NCBI GenBank assembly: GCA_015146655.1 | Contig: VKHL01000066.1 | Coordinates: forward strand, 87,575 to 151,574 | DNA from: Ochromonas danica | Lineage: Eukaryota > Sar > Chrysophyceae > Chromulinales > Chromulinaceae | Direction of reading: 5' to 3' | Length of the DNA stretch: 64,000 nucleotides | Shown here: piece by piece, positions 12,852 through 25,068 of the stretch | Layout: every line of letters begins with the position of its first letter | How positions within the stretch are numbered: position 1 is the stretch's first letter | Notes under the pieces: model-generated | What the model was told of the DNA's origin: nothing | Databases searched by the model: none | Seen by the model: the letters and a program-made list of their open reading frames with translations, nothing else | Program-made: the position numbers and the translations under genes

Positions 12852-13866
12852 ATGTTGGGTGGATTGTTTGGTAAGAAGTCTTCGAAGAAAAGCGATTTTG
12901 AAATAGTGGAGGATGATGAAGAGCAAGGTGGGCCTCTCTTTACCCTGCCCTTATCTGTTGCCTGCACTCTCTCACCACTGCTTGTCACTCCGCGAAGACT
13001 CCGAGTTCTTGAAAGCTCTCCAGGTTAATCTTTCTCGCCTTATTTCCTATGCTGAGAGCGCGGATGTTCAACTGCAGCGAGAAGTACGTCTCTTATCTCT
13101 CTTCTGTTTGCCATTGTGATGGTGCTTACGGCTGCCTTGGAATGGCTAGGTCGCAGAGAAGTTGGCCAACGAGGCGGTGAAGTCTGCGCGTCAAGTGCAG
13201 ATCGTGCAATACGGAGGACTGAAGTTGCTCATTCCGCTGACGAAGTCTGTAGACCAGGAAGTGCAGCGCCTTGCTGCCCATGCCCTAGCCAACCTATCCG
13301 TTAATGCTGATAACCAACGCCTTATGGCCGAGGAAGGTGCTATCGAAAGTCTCATTGGTTTGCTGGAGTCCAGCAATGAGCTCATTCAGCGTCAAGCTGC
13401 TAAATCGCTCGCAAACCTGGGCGTTCATCACGACAACAAGGCCAAGATCGCGGATGCAGGTGGTATTCCTCGCCTCGTACGCCTTGCAGGCCACAAGCAG
13501 ATCTCTGTCCGCATTGAGGCTATCGCTGCCTTGGCTAACCTGGCCGTTAACGATAACAACGAGATCGAGATTGTGCGGATGGGTGGGTTGGATCCTATTG
13601 TGGAGGGTTGTGCCACAGCCGCAGCAGCACTTACCTCTCCGTCCCTCTCGAGTCGTAATGAGAGAGAGATTGGCCACCTTGAAGAGTTGGCTACTCAATG
13701 TGCACGTGCGCTGCGAAATCTTTCAGTCAATCCTCACAACAAAACACAGATGGCTGTGTTAGGTGCTTCGCGGCACCTGCAGCTTCTTATCAACTACTCT
13801 AATGAGCGCATCTCCCAACAGGCCCGCCGAGCTCTACGCAACCTTGACTACACAACTTCCAAATAG
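12852..13866 (+). CDS. Armadillo-repeat protein
   Basis: Exons inferred: 12852-12927, 12998-13083 and 13150-13866, giving 292 residues. At least four tandem ARM-type helical repeats are visible, each with the HALANLSVN / KSLANLGVH / AALANLAVN / RALRNLSVN signature, occupying most of residues 60-290. The N-terminus is short and basic (GLFGKKSSKK), followed by an acidic patch. ARM repeats form a protein-binding solenoid. The composition recalls plant-type ARM and VAC8-like adaptors, but no specific function can be assigned. Alternative start: ATG 12673 begins MDYGEKFAS, then a GTAAGT donor at 12700 and an acceptor at 12839 join in frame to the codons before 12852, adding 13 residues. Donor GTGGGC of the intron at 12928 is weak, but the frame supports it. 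Confidence 0.8.
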
Positions 13867-14136
13867 AGGACAGGGTATTCTTTGAGGAATGTCATACTAT
13901 ACGAAGGTAGAGCATTAGTTGAAGCTATACGGCAGCCATACATTGTAACATAAGGGTGTGATCACTTTTCTGTGTCACGAACATCTAATCGCCTACAGAA
14001 AGGTACAGTTGGCTTTCAGTATCAGAGTAACACAGCAGTTGCTGTCCAAAACAAATAACGGACTAGTAGGGGAATTTGATCACTGCCGCTTCATCCTCCA
14101 GAAGAATTTACCAAAAACAAGAAAGAAAGATTGCAC

Positions 14137-15558
14137 TCAGCCTTCTTCGACCCGCGATTGTTCTTGCTCCACTTTCAACTGGGTTCCCACTTTGGGAAAC
14201 TCATATAGTTGTTCAATGTTCGACTCGATATTGGGCCATCCAACCATTTGAACGACCCTAATTTCTTTGAGAGACTGACAGACTTGTGCCATTCGATGCA
14301 GCAAAGACTCTTCCAGTGCCAAAGTGCGACCCGATGGGATTTGGACAGTGATTCGTAGCTTATGTAACCGATAACTTGGCAAAGGATCGACCCCTTCGGT
14401 TAAAGCCAGATGCTGCAACAATCGCGCAGCTGAAGTCAGGCGCATGCTCTGGAGTGTGACTGCGTGCAAGCCAGGCAACAGTTCGTCCAACCAGCTCTCC
14501 ACAGCCTCGCTCTCTTCTATGGGCCATAGCATATTTAGATTTAAAGGCCAAATGCGTTGAAGTGCGACACCAAACTCTAGCCAGAATCGTTGCGTTAGAG
14601 GGTAGGGACCATGAAGATCAAGACTAGCGGGTTGTTGAGCAATGCGTTGGTAAACGACTTCACGGCCCACGACTCGTCTTAAATCAGGGCACTCTCTGAG
14701 TAAGGAAGGTAGTTCTTGCAGAACCAAGGGACCACGGACTTCCAGCGAGCGCAGGCGAGGTAGAGCAGACGCGATGTTAGAGAGATAAGTTTCACCAGGT
14801 GCGAGGTGGTCTGTGAGAGTGAGATGCATCAACCTGGGTAGCATCGACAGACAAGAGTGAAATGCCTCCGGAGATACGGTATCTACGAAAGTGCAGAGGT
14901 CCAGACTATCAATCTTCGAACAGCGTGACAGAGCGCCCAGGGTATCGTCAGACAGGCTTCTACAGCAGATTGCCAGCGCTCGCAGAGTCGGTCTCAGACG
15001 CGACAGCAGAGCCGTAGCTGTGACATCGGTATAAAGATAGTCGTAATCAGCAATGTAGGTCTGCAAAATGACGTGATCCAGCGCGAGTTGTGGCAAAGCC
15101 AAGATTAGAGCAAGTGTGGCATCGTCCAGCTGGTGCCACGCCGAGAGGTCCAGTCGACGAAGGTTGGGGAAGCGCAGAAATACATCATAGAGCTCAGAGG
15201 AGGCCAAAGTGAGTGGGCGTTGCGCGGATTTGGACAGAGAAAGCGTCTGCACGCAGGAGAGGTCCCACAGCGGGTATTCGAAGAGAGAAGGCAGCCAGCA
15301 GGCCTCGAGGTGGACCTGCAACAGATGCAACTCACGACTTTGCTTCCAACAGAGCTGTTCAAAGACATTCCTCTGAGAAAGCTTGTAGTCGTCCACAAAG
15401 TCACAGCTAGGCATGAGGCGGAAGATCTGTAGGAAAAAGGGTCGCAGACCGTGACTTGTGCAAGCGATGTCCAGGGAAGACAGATCTCTGCTTGTCCCTA
15501 TCCACTGATCCAAGATCAAAACGCCCAGCTCCACTGGCAGGTCAAAGAGTAGTGCCAT
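14137..15558 (-). CDS. F-box/LRR-like protein
   Basis: Single exon, 473 residues, starting at ATG 15558. Upstream in-frame codons read as hydrophobic UTR-like sequence. The N-terminus, MALLFDLPVELGVLILDQWI followed by DIACTSHGLRPFF, has the Leu-Pro-x-Glu pattern and spacing of an F-box. The rest is a series of irregular leucine-rich repeats (FPNLRRLDLSAW, LPRLMHLTLTDH, LPRLRSLEVRG). F-box/LRR proteins typically recruit substrates to SCF ubiquitin ligases, with the LRRs choosing the substrate. The F-box match is weak, so a plain LRR protein is the alternative. It is divergent from the dehydrogenase gene, with 258 bp between starts. Confidence 0.65.
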   Translation of the reverse strand: MALLFDLPVELGVLILDQWIGTSRDLSSLDIACTSHGLRPFFLQIFRLMPSCDFVDDYKLSQRNVFEQLCWKQSRELHLLQVHLEACWLPSLFEYPLWDLSCVQTLSLSKSAQRPLTLASSELYDVFLRFPNLRRLDLSAWHQLDDATLALILALPQLALDHVILQTYIADYDYLYTDVTATALLSRLRPTLRALAICCRSLSDDTLGALSRCSKIDSLDLCTFVDTVSPEAFHSCLSMLPRLMHLTLTDHLAPGETYLSNIASALPRLRSLEVRGPLVLQELPSLLRECPDLRRVVGREVVYQRIAQQPASLDLHGPYPLTQRFWLEFGVALQRIWPLNLNMLWPIEESEAVESWLDELLPGLHAVTLQSMRLTSAARLLQHLALTEGVDPLPSYRLHKLRITVQIPSGRTLALEESLLHRMAQVCQSLKEIRVVQMVGWPNIESNIEQLYEFPKVGTQLKVEQEQSRVEEG

Positions 15559-15816
15559 CCTTATGAGAGATGGATGGAAATGGATCAGAGACAGCAGAAG
15601 AAAAGTCAGCAGGAGCATTCATTCCCAAACATCCAAAACACCAAATCGTTGAAACAGCCTCTTGGCCGTTTGTTTCGTCAAAAACAGCCTGGAAGTTGAA
15701 GTGGAACGGTGCGTGTTCCGGTTTTGCGCGGGGGATCGGAACAAGCCAGAAGCCGCGGGTGTTGTGGATCCTCTGCTTGGCTGCTCCTGGCTTGCACCAG
15801 ATAAACTCAATCGGCA

Positions 15817-17424
15817 ATGATCTCCTCCCAGCTGACCAAGACCTGCTCTCCTCTTTCGCTGCGTGTTCTCCGTGCGCTACGTTACTCCTCTTCCTCGTCG
15901 ATTCCGGTGGTCCAGAACTTCATCAATGGCCGCTTCGAAAACTCTAAGACGGACAAGTTTATAGACGTAGTGAATCCGGCTACCCAAGAAGTTCTCAGCC
16001 GTGTGCCCGAGACTACTATCGAAGAGTTGAAGCGTGCCGAAGAGGGTGCCTTGCAAGCCTTCAAATCTTGGAGAGAGGTCCCCGTGCAGCAGAGACAAAG
16101 GATCTTCTTCAAGCTGCAGGCCCTCATTCGCGAGCACACCGAAGAGCTAGCGAAAAGCATCACTTTAGAGCAGGGTAAAACGTTGCCTGATGCTCGTGGG
16201 GATGTCTTCCGTGGTCTTGAGGTGGTGGAGACTGCGTGCTCCATGGGCTCACACATTATGGGAGAGACGCTTGGCGGCTTGGCTACTGGTGTGGATACCT
16301 ACAGCTATCGCCAGCCTTTGGGGGTGACTGCTGGCATCTGTCCATTCAACTTCCCTGCGATGATCCCTCTTTGGATGTTTCCTGTGTCACTTGTCTGTGG
16401 AAACACCATGATACTCAAGCCCAGCGAGAAGGATCCTGGAGCTGCCATGCTCCTCGCGAAGCTCGCCCAAGAAGCTGGTGTACCTGATGGAGTTCTGCAG
16501 GTTATTCATGGTGCGCACCAAACGGTCAATTTCCTTTGCGATGCTCCCTCAGTGCGCGCCATCTCCTTTGTAGGAGGTGATGTGGCTGGAAAATATATCC
16601 ATGCCCGTGGTACTGCCAACGGAAAGCGTGTGCAGGCTAATTTGGGAGCAAAGAATCATGCTACCATCCTCCCTGATGCACCTTACGAACATACAGTTAA
16701 TTCCATCTTGTCTGCTGCCTTTGGAGCTGCTGGTCAACGCTGTATGGCTCTCTCTGTGGTTATCTTTGTGGGAGAATCGAAGGAAATGATCAAGGATATT
16801 ACCCAGCGCGCCCGAAAATTGAAGGTTGGACCTGGATGGGTGGATGGTGTTGACGTTGGACCTGTAATTACCAAGCAATCCAAGCAACGCATTCATGATC
16901 TCATTGCCCAAGGCGCTGCCCACAAGGATGTTGAGTTGCTGCTTGATGGCCGAGTTGATATTAACTATGTTAATGACTCGGTTAACAAAAGCGGCAACTT
17001 TGTGGGTCCTACTATTCTCCATAATGTCAAGACAGACAACCCTTCATACTTGCAAGAGATCTTTGGTCCTGTCTTGGTGACCATCTGCGTCGATACTTTG
17101 GAAGAAGCCATCGCACTCACAAATAAGTCTCGATATGGCAATGGATGTGCTATCTTCACTCAGTCAGGAGCTGCTGCCCGTAAGTTTCAGCATGAGATTG
17201 ATGTTGGGCAGGTTGGCATCAATCTCCCCATCCCTGTGCCTTTGCCTTTCTTCTCATTCACTGGCTCTCGTGGGTCGATCGCTGGTGATGTCCATTTCTA
17301 TGGAAAACAAGGAGCTCAGTTCTACACTCAAATTAAGACAATCAGCAGCAATTGGGATAGCCGTGCCATCTGCACCAACAGCAGTTCTCTTTCCATGGCG
17401 ATGCCTACCTTGGGCAACAAATAA
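15817..17424 (+). CDS. Mitochondrial methylmalonate-semialdehyde dehydrogenase (acylating)
   Basis: Single exon, 535 residues. Converts methylmalonate or malonate semialdehyde plus CoA and NAD to propionyl-CoA or acetyl-CoA in valine, thymine, beta-alanine and inositol breakdown. The first ~28 residues are rich in Ser, Arg and Leu without acids ([20 protein letters not shown]), a typical mitochondrial presequence. The mature start [20 protein letters not shown], the [20 protein letters not shown] segment and GQRCMALS with catalytic Cys309 are MMSDH signatures within the aldehyde dehydrogenase superfamily. The ending [20 protein letters not shown] is also characteristic of this subgroup. It has no introns, unlike most neighbours. 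Confidence 0.93.
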   Translation: MISSQLTKTCSPLSLRVLRALRYSSSSSIPVVQNFINGRFENSKTDKFIDVVNPATQEVLSRVPETTIEELKRAEEGALQAFKSWREVPVQQRQRIFFKLQALIREHTEELAKSITLEQGKTLPDARGDVFRGLEVVETACSMGSHIMGETLGGLATGVDTYSYRQPLGVTAGICPFNFPAMIPLWMFPVSLVCGNTMILKPSEKDPGAAMLLAKLAQEAGVPDGVLQVIHGAHQTVNFLCDAPSVRAISFVGGDVAGKYIHARGTANGKRVQANLGAKNHATILPDAPYEHTVNSILSAAFGAAGQRCMALSVVIFVGESKEMIKDITQRARKLKVGPGWVDGVDVGPVITKQSKQRIHDLIAQGAAHKDVELLLDGRVDINYVNDSVNKSGNFVGPTILHNVKTDNPSYLQEIFGPVLVTICVDTLEEAIALTNKSRYGNGCAIFTQSGAAARKFQHEIDVGQVGINLPIPVPLPFFSFTGSRGSIAGDVHFYGKQGAQFYTQIKTISSNWDSRAICTNSSSLSMAMPTLGNK

Positions 17425-17645
17425 ACAGCTTCGTATCTCAGATCGATCCTTAAGATCCTGCTGGTATCTTGACTTCTAAACCTTTGCTCGCATCGGTATG
17501 CGATGATGTAGCCGTTAGCTTGATATTATTCACTACTTCCTCAGATTTTTAACTTAATCAAAAGGGAGCTGCTACGCATAGTAGTGAGATGTTTCAAAAT
17601 CAAGGAGTACACAAAAATGACATGTAAAGTAGACGATTTATGATA

Positions 17646-18692
17646 CTAGCAAAGTCGCCAAAGGTCCGGGAAGCAGTTTTCGACTTGCTTCTCAGTTTGT
17701 AACTTCCTCAGATGATGTAACAGATTGGCCTGTGCAGATAGCCAAACTCCACGAGGCAGCTGTCCATAAACTGCATCAACAAGCTGCAGTGAAGACGTCC
17801 ATCTTCCTTTCTTAAGGGCTGCGATGACCTCACTCTCTCGGTGTAGACGGTGCCGGATATAATCCTCGATCTTCTGCAAACCACTCGACCGTATCACAGG
17901 ACCATGGCCAGGGTAGAGTGTGTGTAGTGTATCAACACTCTCGTTCAATAGGCACCGCAGTTTCACTAAGGACCTCATGTAGAGAAAAAGGTCGTCGAAG
18001 ACAGCTGTTCCACAGCCAAGAACGCAGTCACCAGTGAAGATTGCACCGTCAGCATGGAAGAGAAAGGCGACATGGTCATCCGTGTGTCCCGGAGTGTAGA
18101 CAGCTTGGAGAGAAAGCTTATCATCCAAGTGGAAGAATTGGTTGTCTTCGATGGTCAAACAGTCGAAGCCAAGGGCGGGGTAACGTTCTCCTTCAGCTTT
18201 GCGCTTGTAAACAAGCGGCAAAGGAAGCATTGCCTCGTCACGAAGAGCTCTTAAGATAGCAAGCACGCCGCCTTGGTGGTCGGCGTGGCCATGAGTGAGG
18301 AGGATCGCTTTGATGGAAGTGATTGCTTTTGCTCTCAGGAGTTGCAGAAGCTTGGGCAGAACAAGGTTGGCTGACCACGCTTCGCCAGTATCGATAAGGA
18401 AAGCCTCTTTCTTTGTCTGGCTGAAGATGACGTAGAGATTTGTGCCCTGTAAAGTGTGGGCTCCGGGATTTTGCCCGAGAAGGCGGAAAGTGGAAGCTGA
18501 GAGCTGCTCGACATCGTCGACGGGTGGCAACCCAGCGTCAGACTTCGAAGGGGAGATACGATGGATAAGACTCCAAAGAAATGATGTTCTTAGATTCTCG
18601 TAGAGCTGATGAAGAACCCACCCAATCACGCCCCAGAAGACAGACACGACCATCTTTCGCTTTCCTTTCTCTTTCCAGCAAAGTTCACGCAT
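17646..18692 (-). CDS. LACTB2-like metallo-beta-lactamase-fold hydrolase
   Basis: Single exon, 348 residues from ATG 18692. Metal-binding motif HGHADH is at residues 134-139. The later ligand segments YTPGHTDDH and FTGDCVLG complete the binuclear zinc site. The C-terminal ~60 residues (IRHRLHRESEVIAALKKGRW onward) form the winged-helix tail typical of LACTB2, whose human form is a mitochondrial endoribonuclease. A hydrophobic segment at about residues 14-30 (MVVSVFWGVIGWVLH) suggests membrane anchoring or targeting, which is unusual for the family. Substrate is not predictable. It sits head-to-head with SEC8, with only 96 bp between start codons. Confidence 0.83.
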   Translation of the reverse strand: MRELCWKEKGKRKMVVSVFWGVIGWVLHQLYENLRTSFLWSLIHRISPSKSDAGLPPVDDVEQLSASTFRLLGQNPGAHTLQGTNLYVIFSQTKKEAFLIDTGEAWSANLVLPKLLQLLRAKAITSIKAILLTHGHADHQGGVLAILRALRDEAMLPLPLVYKRKAEGERYPALGFDCLTIEDNQFFHLDDKLSLQAVYTPGHTDDHVAFLFHADGAIFTGDCVLGCGTAVFDDLFLYMRSLVKLRCLLNESVDTLHTLYPGHGPVIRSSGLQKIEDYIRHRLHRESEVIAALKKGRWTSSLQLVDAVYGQLPRGVWLSAQANLLHHLRKLQTEKQVENCFPDLWRLC

Positions 18693-18788
18693 CGTAAGAA
18701 TAGATGCCACCAGAGCAGCCAACCCGCAGCTTCATAGGCGGGAGTAGCAAATCTAGTACCAAATCTCAATCTAATCTAGTACCAGATC

Positions 18789-21700
18789 ATGAGTAACTAC
18801 GATGCTGAGAAGCTCTTCAAGCGATTGGATGTGGAGCTTTTGGAAAATATTGAAAGTCAGTACTTCCAAGAGCCGCGGGAGTTCCGATCTCTCATCGAAG
18901 TGCTTAAAGTGTTGAACGATCGCGTCGAGCAGCTCAACCGCACCCACGACTTCACAAGCGACCTGCAGACTGCCTTCCGAGTGAGTTTCTCCTTCAAATA
19001 AGGGGCGTTCTGGTAGTTGTTGGTGATCAAACGTTCTGCTGATGACAGGAGAAAGCACCGCGACAGCTGCGCCTACAACAGCAGCTCGATATTGTGAACA
19101 AGGTAATCATGCCTACACACCTTAAGAGACTGCTGTCATTTCGTGACATCTACACGTGCATATATATATAGGTGATTGAAGAGGTGGTGACCTTTCAGCA
19201 TGGTGGCTTGAACCACAGCGTGGACACCATGGGTGACGTCGTTCGCGAATATAGTCATGGTAGAGAGGAGATCAAGGCGCTGCGAGTGGCTCTAGCAGAG
19301 ACCAAGTCTGTGCTTACGGCTAAGAAGGATGCAAAGACCTCTCTACGAGAGCTTTGGCTGAAGAAGGTCGAGTTGCAGGAGTCGCTGCGCATGGTGCGCG
19401 ACCTCGAGGAGCTCAAAAACACTCCTCTGAAAGTTCAGCATCTAATGTCCCAGAAGAAATATCTTACCACGGTGGTATGCTTGTCTTCGTCGGTGAAGAA
19501 AATGTTTGGAGAAGATCTTGTCCGTGTTGGGGCGCTGGTCTCTGTGAGAGAGAAGATTATGGACCTCAAGGAAGTTCTACTTGAGAGTTGTGTGGCAGAA
19601 TTGAAGGAGGCAGTCATCGGAGGAGTTCCAGAGTTTGAGTTGAAAGAATTGCAGCACACTACAAGATCTGATACTGAGGAGGAAGCTTCGGACGCTCGGT
19701 CTGAGGTGATGAGTGTTGTCAACGCTTCCCAACACCTCGACGACAGCCGCTCCGTTGTTTCCTTTCGCCCTCCGCCTTCAACACCACAGACAGGGCCAAG
19801 CGGAGGGTTTAGTGTATATCGTCTTTCTCAAGAAGGATCCATGGGGTCAAGTGCTGTGTTCAGCTGGTCTCTGGACTTGCGCGAAGTGGATGAGAGCGCG
19901 GAAGCTGTGCTCCTGGATCCCTCGTCAGCGGGTCCGCTCTTTATACGCCTACTCGTAAAGACTGTCCATCTGCTACATTGCGAAGAAGATGTTGAACGTA
20001 TGGTTCTAGATAATCTCCAACAATCATTCATCGATCATGTCTTGGTCCCGTTCAAGGACATGGTGCAAAGCCAGCTCCAAGCCGCTCTCAACGAAATGCC
20101 AGCCTTCGGCTCAGAGGAGGAAGAAGTTGTCTTCCACGGTCGAGTCTTTTGTCGATATGTGAGTTCTTTACTCGATGCTTTGTTGGGAATGGTGCAAAGA
20201 CTACTCTATGTTTGCCGCCTCTTGGCTGTCAGCAAAGACCTTCACCAAGAGACGAGCAACTCGCAGAAAAGCTCGGGAACTGTATTAGCCGTTGCCGCTA
20301 CCACGCCGGTCGCTCAAATGACTGCTAATGAGACTAGCAAGAAAGTCATTCTTGAGCTTTGGGATGATTTAGAGTCTCTCTTGGTGCGTGAAATGCGAGT
20401 TCATCTATTGGAAATGGAAGTGGAGAAGATATCAGACAGACCCACCTCTGTACAGTTGCCCAAATCCTTCACAGAGCAAAAGCTTTCTTCGCCATTTCCA
20501 TCCTCTACTAAAGGAGCACAACGACGGGGACGCCGAGCCAGCAGTTTGTTGGGAGGTGAAGGGGAAGATGATGAAGAGCGTCGTCTATTTGAAGGATGGC
20601 TAGTTTTCAAGCCTTCAGCGCGCCATTCTGCCTCGCTTTTTCGCAAGGCCGTAGCTTATTCTATCAAATGCTCGCGAATCTTAAAAGACAATGGTTTGGA
20701 GGAGGAACCGTCCGACTCTCTTAAGACATCCTCACCTGTCCCAACGCGTGGTTTAACAGTCCTAGAGAGTCAAGCACGTAACGCGATGATTTTTGCTTCT
20801 TCTTCATCTGGGCAACCAATCCAGCAGAACAAAGTGTTGCTCATGCTACAGCAATTCCTTGAGTCTGAACTTGTTCCTGTTATTCAGTCAGATGTCAATC
20901 AAGCAATCCGAGAATTGCAGTTACATGCCGAGTATTTTGCTTGGAATGCGCAAGTCTCTGGCTTGGAATCTTGGGTGCCAAATCCTGAAGCCTGCACTGT
21001 TGCTTGGCCAATGTGCGAGACACTCTTCCGTTACTGGTTGCAGCTATTTCAACATCGAACGATGGTAACCGTTGTTATCGACCGACTTATTCGTGGTTTT
21101 GCTCTATCTGCTCGAGAGGCCCGCGAATCATCAACATTTTCTTTCGTTAGTGCTGAAGGGAGCTTCAATAAGCAGATGTGCAAGGTTATGCGCGGCGACC
21201 CGCTATACTGGCAATATAAGCAGCGTGTACATGGTGGAAGACGTTCGCTTGAGGAGGCATTGCAAACAGCTTCTTCCAGCGCCAGTGTCAGCGGTGGAAT
21301 CGCTGATGGTATCCCCCTTGATGATCGAGCAATGCTGGCGCTCTATGTTAAAGAAGTTTCTGTACTTTGGGGGACTCCTTTCTGGGACCTCACGAGTGGT
21401 TCTTATCCTGTCAACTCGCAAAAAGTAAGTAGCGAAGGAAATACGCGTCTTTCTGTTTTCTCCCTTGTTAATATTTTGTGTTCAGGTGTTGAAAAGTTCG
21501 GCGGTGCTTGGCGGATTGGCATGCAATAGCTATTGTGCTGATTGGCTAGTGCGAAGGACGATCCATCTTGCCAACCATACCAGTCGTCAGGGAGCAGGCG
21601 CACTGCTGCAAACTTTGGCCTTTTCGTCTGCCGCCTCTTCTTCACCTACACCCGGCATATCAAAATCTTTGAGGCAAGAGCTGTATGAGTCTAAATCTCA

Positions 21701-22512
21701 GTTGGCTCAAATGGTCCTCGAAGCTCTCAGAGATGTTAGTAGGGTGTCGGATGAAGCTTTGGCTATGCTACGAGCTGAGTTACAGCTCTTATGTTTCTAC
21801 TATTTTAGTAAATTAGCATCCATGCCTTTCCTTCCTACTGCTTTGTCGGTAGGCAATACAAATGGTGCCCATGGCGTTTCTCGAGGAGCTGGACCCGAAG
21901 AAGAATTGTTAGCATCCTTCGCACAGCAGGTTGGAGGGTTTTTGCAAGCGGTCCAGTCGACCCTTTCACCGTTCGCTCTTCCTTTATTGTTAGGACCTCT
22001 GGCTGCACTATTGCCTCGTCTTTTAACTCGTGTTGTCATATTACAATACAGCAACCAGAATTCCAGCATAGTACAAGCAATGTCAGCGACATGGAAAGGC
22101 CGCTTATTGCGTCTGGTAGTGTCTGTCCAGCAGCAGCTTTCCCTTTTGATTCAGAATGCCTTGAATGGAAGTAGTACTGACTTAGCCGAACCTCGCAGAC
22201 TGATTATTGATGTACTTACAGTTGGCAGTGAGACGTTACGCAAGTTTCTTGGGGCGATCGATATGTCCTCTGCTGAGTTACGAACATTTGTGAGCAAACA
22301 CGGTGCGGATTACAGTCGAGAAGAAATTCAATTTCTTTGGACTTGCAGGTAGCGTTGATTCGCGTGTCACCTTTGCATGTAAATGTTCTTTCATCACAAC
22401 AATTTGTGTTTCTCTTTTCAGAGCTTCAAATGGGGTGACGCTAGAAGAACTGCTTCAGATAGTCGATCAACAGCGTGGTCGCAGTACGACCTCTGTTGTT
22501 GCTCATGCCTAG
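18789..22512 (+). CDS. SEC8: Exocyst complex component SEC8 (EXOC4)
   Basis: Five exons inferred: 18789-18980, 19049-19102, 19172-21424, 21486-22348 and 22422-22512, giving 1,150 residues. The N-terminal ~220 residues are helical with the Sec8 core pattern: a KSVLTAKKDAKTSLRELWL stretch, then LEELKNTPLKVQHLMSQKKY and the following LSSSVKKMF. SEC8 is one of eight exocyst subunits that tether secretory vesicles to the plasma membrane. The remainder is mostly alpha-helical with Ser-rich linkers around residues 220-260 and 520-600. Human SEC8 is about 974 residues, so this one is somewhat longer. The final 30-codon exon completes a helical C-terminus. No other exocyst subunit is seen nearby. Confidence 0.8.
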
Positions 22513-22620
22513 CCTCCGTCACAATGACATGAGTTATCCAATGGGTACGGATTCTGACCAAGAAAAATACAAACTGAATTGAGAGTTACATCATCAAACA
22601 GGATGAGTTGTATTAGTGAA

Positions 22621-24349
22621 TTAGCACAGCTCCTTAATGGGAAGCTCGTCTTGCCAGAGGTTACGCATGTAGGCATAGAGCGCCTCGCTCACTGAAATCT
22701 TGTAAGGAGTAGGATTCAGTGGACGCACATGGTCTTCACGAATCTGAGAGAGTTGTTGTTCACATCTGGTCCTGGCCTCCAGCAGAGAGTCAGGCCGCAC
22801 TCCTACACCCTGCACAAAGACCGGCACCAGCAGGGGCACGACTTGTTGCGGAGTAACACGAGCTCTTTTGTTCTCAACAAACGGATGTCGTACCAAAATC
22901 TGCTTACCAGGAACTGGAGGAGGCTCATTGGCCATTTGTAACAAGTCGACCAGTGGTATCCCATCCTGACCTATCAGACGGAAGATGGACTTACATCCGG
23001 GAATCAGCATTTTCTCAAAATCCTCGGAGAATTTTATGCGCGGTTGATTGCGAATCTGGACAAGTTTATAGACACAACCCAGGGCTGGTTGACGTTGGCA
23101 AGTCACCAAGTGCGTACCAATGCCAAAGACGTCGATCTCATGCCCCTCGCGATTCAGTGCCAGAAGAACTTCCTCATTGATGTCATTGCTGGCTACAATA
23201 GAATAAGACGAGAAAACAGACCTTCCATCCATGAACTCCCGATCAACTTCACGAAAAGTCCTCCGAATGGTCTTTGAGAGATATGCGAGATCTCCTGAGT
23301 CCAACCGAACGCCACGAGGCTGATAACCGAAGTCCAGCAGTGCCCAAGCCACAGCGAGGAAGTTGGGCACTCCAGAGACGAGCGAATCATAGGTGTCCAC
23401 AAGGGCAAGAAAGTTGTCTGGGAAAGCCTGTGCATAGGCAATGAAGGCGGCCAGTTCACCAACATTCGCTCCTGCTGGACAGCGCAATGTCTTCGCCTTG
23501 GAAAGAACAAGTGATACAAAATCCGCCTCACCACTACCATCAGCATATCGCAGGGAGCGTGAGGCAAGGTCTTCGAGCTGTGAGTGCGCCATGACGAAAG
23601 CGTGTGCAATAGTGCCCTTCACAGCGATGCCGCAGAGCTTTCCAGCCAGGACATTGGCAGTGGAGTCGAATCCTCCCAGATAGGAATACTTGGACGCTGA
23701 CAAACCTCCATCAGGACCCTGTGCGCGGCGTAGACCAAACTCTATAAGCACTTTGCTTGGCCCAGCCGCCAATCGCATGCGAGCTGCATTCGTTGCCACG
23801 AGAGAGGGGAAGTTGACCAGATTCAACAATGTGGTCTCCAGCAGCTGGCAGATTGCAAGCGGTCCTTCAACTCGAATGAGTGGCTCTCGAGGGAAGACGA
23901 TCTGTGCAGACATCATCACACGACGATCCGCCACAGTGCAGAAGCATTACAACATCGCAATCAATAAATCAGAGAGGCAGAGAGCCAAGGAAACCTACCG
24001 ATCCATCAGCTATACAATGTAGCGTGACTTGACCACAGTCAAGGGTGCTCAACCAATCAAAGAAAGCGGAGTCGCATGAGGGAAGGAGGTCTCGCAGATA
24101 GGCAATGTCACTCTCAGAGAAGTGGAAGGTTGAGACGAAGCGTAAGACTTCGTCTTGTCCGGCGAATACGCAATATTCGCCCTCAAATGGGTTCTTGCGG
24201 AAGAAAAGCTCGAAGACTGCTGGATCGTCAGCTTTCTTCTGCTTCCAGTAGCCGTAGGCCATGGAAATCTGGTAGAGATCGGTCAGCAGGGGGCCTACTA
24301 GGGAGTTGGTTGGCGGCTCTTTCCATCCAGTGCCTTCAAATGACGCCAT
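22621..24349 (-). CDS. Nicotinate phosphoribosyltransferase (NAPRT)
   Basis: Two exons: 24349-23999 and 23901-22621, with a 97-nt intron, giving 543 residues, close to animal and plant NAPRT (about 540-560). Makes nicotinate mononucleotide from nicotinate and PRPP, the first step of the Preiss-Handler NAD salvage route. Signatures: [15 protein letters not shown] at the N-terminus, [13 protein letters not shown] right after the splice junction, [20 protein letters not shown], the [14 protein letters not shown] loop, [16 protein letters not shown] and FGIGTHLVT. The start was chosen as the first ATG in frame, just before the conserved domain. Confidence 0.93.
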
Positions 24350-25068
24350 TGCAAGTGACTGATTCGCTCGGGAAGGAGATGGAGGGTTATCTGTGGTATA
24401 GTCTCTATCTACTACAAGCAACGTTATGACCCAAGCGGCAAATCTCTGCTGTGCGCGTCAGACTAAACATTTGGAAATCTGGCCTGTGGAGAGAGATGAA
24501 GAAGAGAGAGAGGAGAGGATCTTGTTTAATCCCATTAGCTAATTGAATTAATGGGGGTGATGGGATCTATCGAAGTGATAATTTCACTTTTGATCCAATC
24601 GCTGAAGTAAAGTGTAAAATAGGAATCGTTCGATATGCATTGTTGCTATTCAGCTAGAAGTACTTATTGCAGCTCAGCGTTGCTTGTGTGTCCAACTAGC
24701 TCGATGCGCTTAACATTGATTCAACATCATTTTCGTGATTTGCTGTTACCGATTCAACATTAGATAAAATGTTTTGCCGATTTTCTTGATTACCATTAGT
24801 TGGCATTCTGATTAGAATTTGATTGCAACATCAAACACGGATTCATCATTTGAAAACTAATTGACGAGAACTGTTTAAGATATTTAATTCGAACTGTTGT
24901 TTATTTTATTACTTGACTTCTTGCTCGGATTAGTCTTGTAAGGGGAAGTTAATGGGTCGTTAAGTTAAGTGTCGGAGCCACACAGTGGGCGGTCCGCGCG
25001 GCGTGAACAATTGTTCAAGTCAATTGCCCAACTTTCGCGGCGGGGCTTTTGAAGAAGTTTAGTTCGTC
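24350..25068. other. Divergent intergenic region, AT-rich
   Basis: The longest gene-free stretch (719 bp). It lies between NAPRT (minus) and the STM1-like gene (plus). It is AT-rich in the middle (24540-24930) and has two GATTCAACAT copies near 24718 and 24751. The last 100 bp before the STM1-like start become GC-rich. Presumed promoters; no gene seen. Confidence 0.5.
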
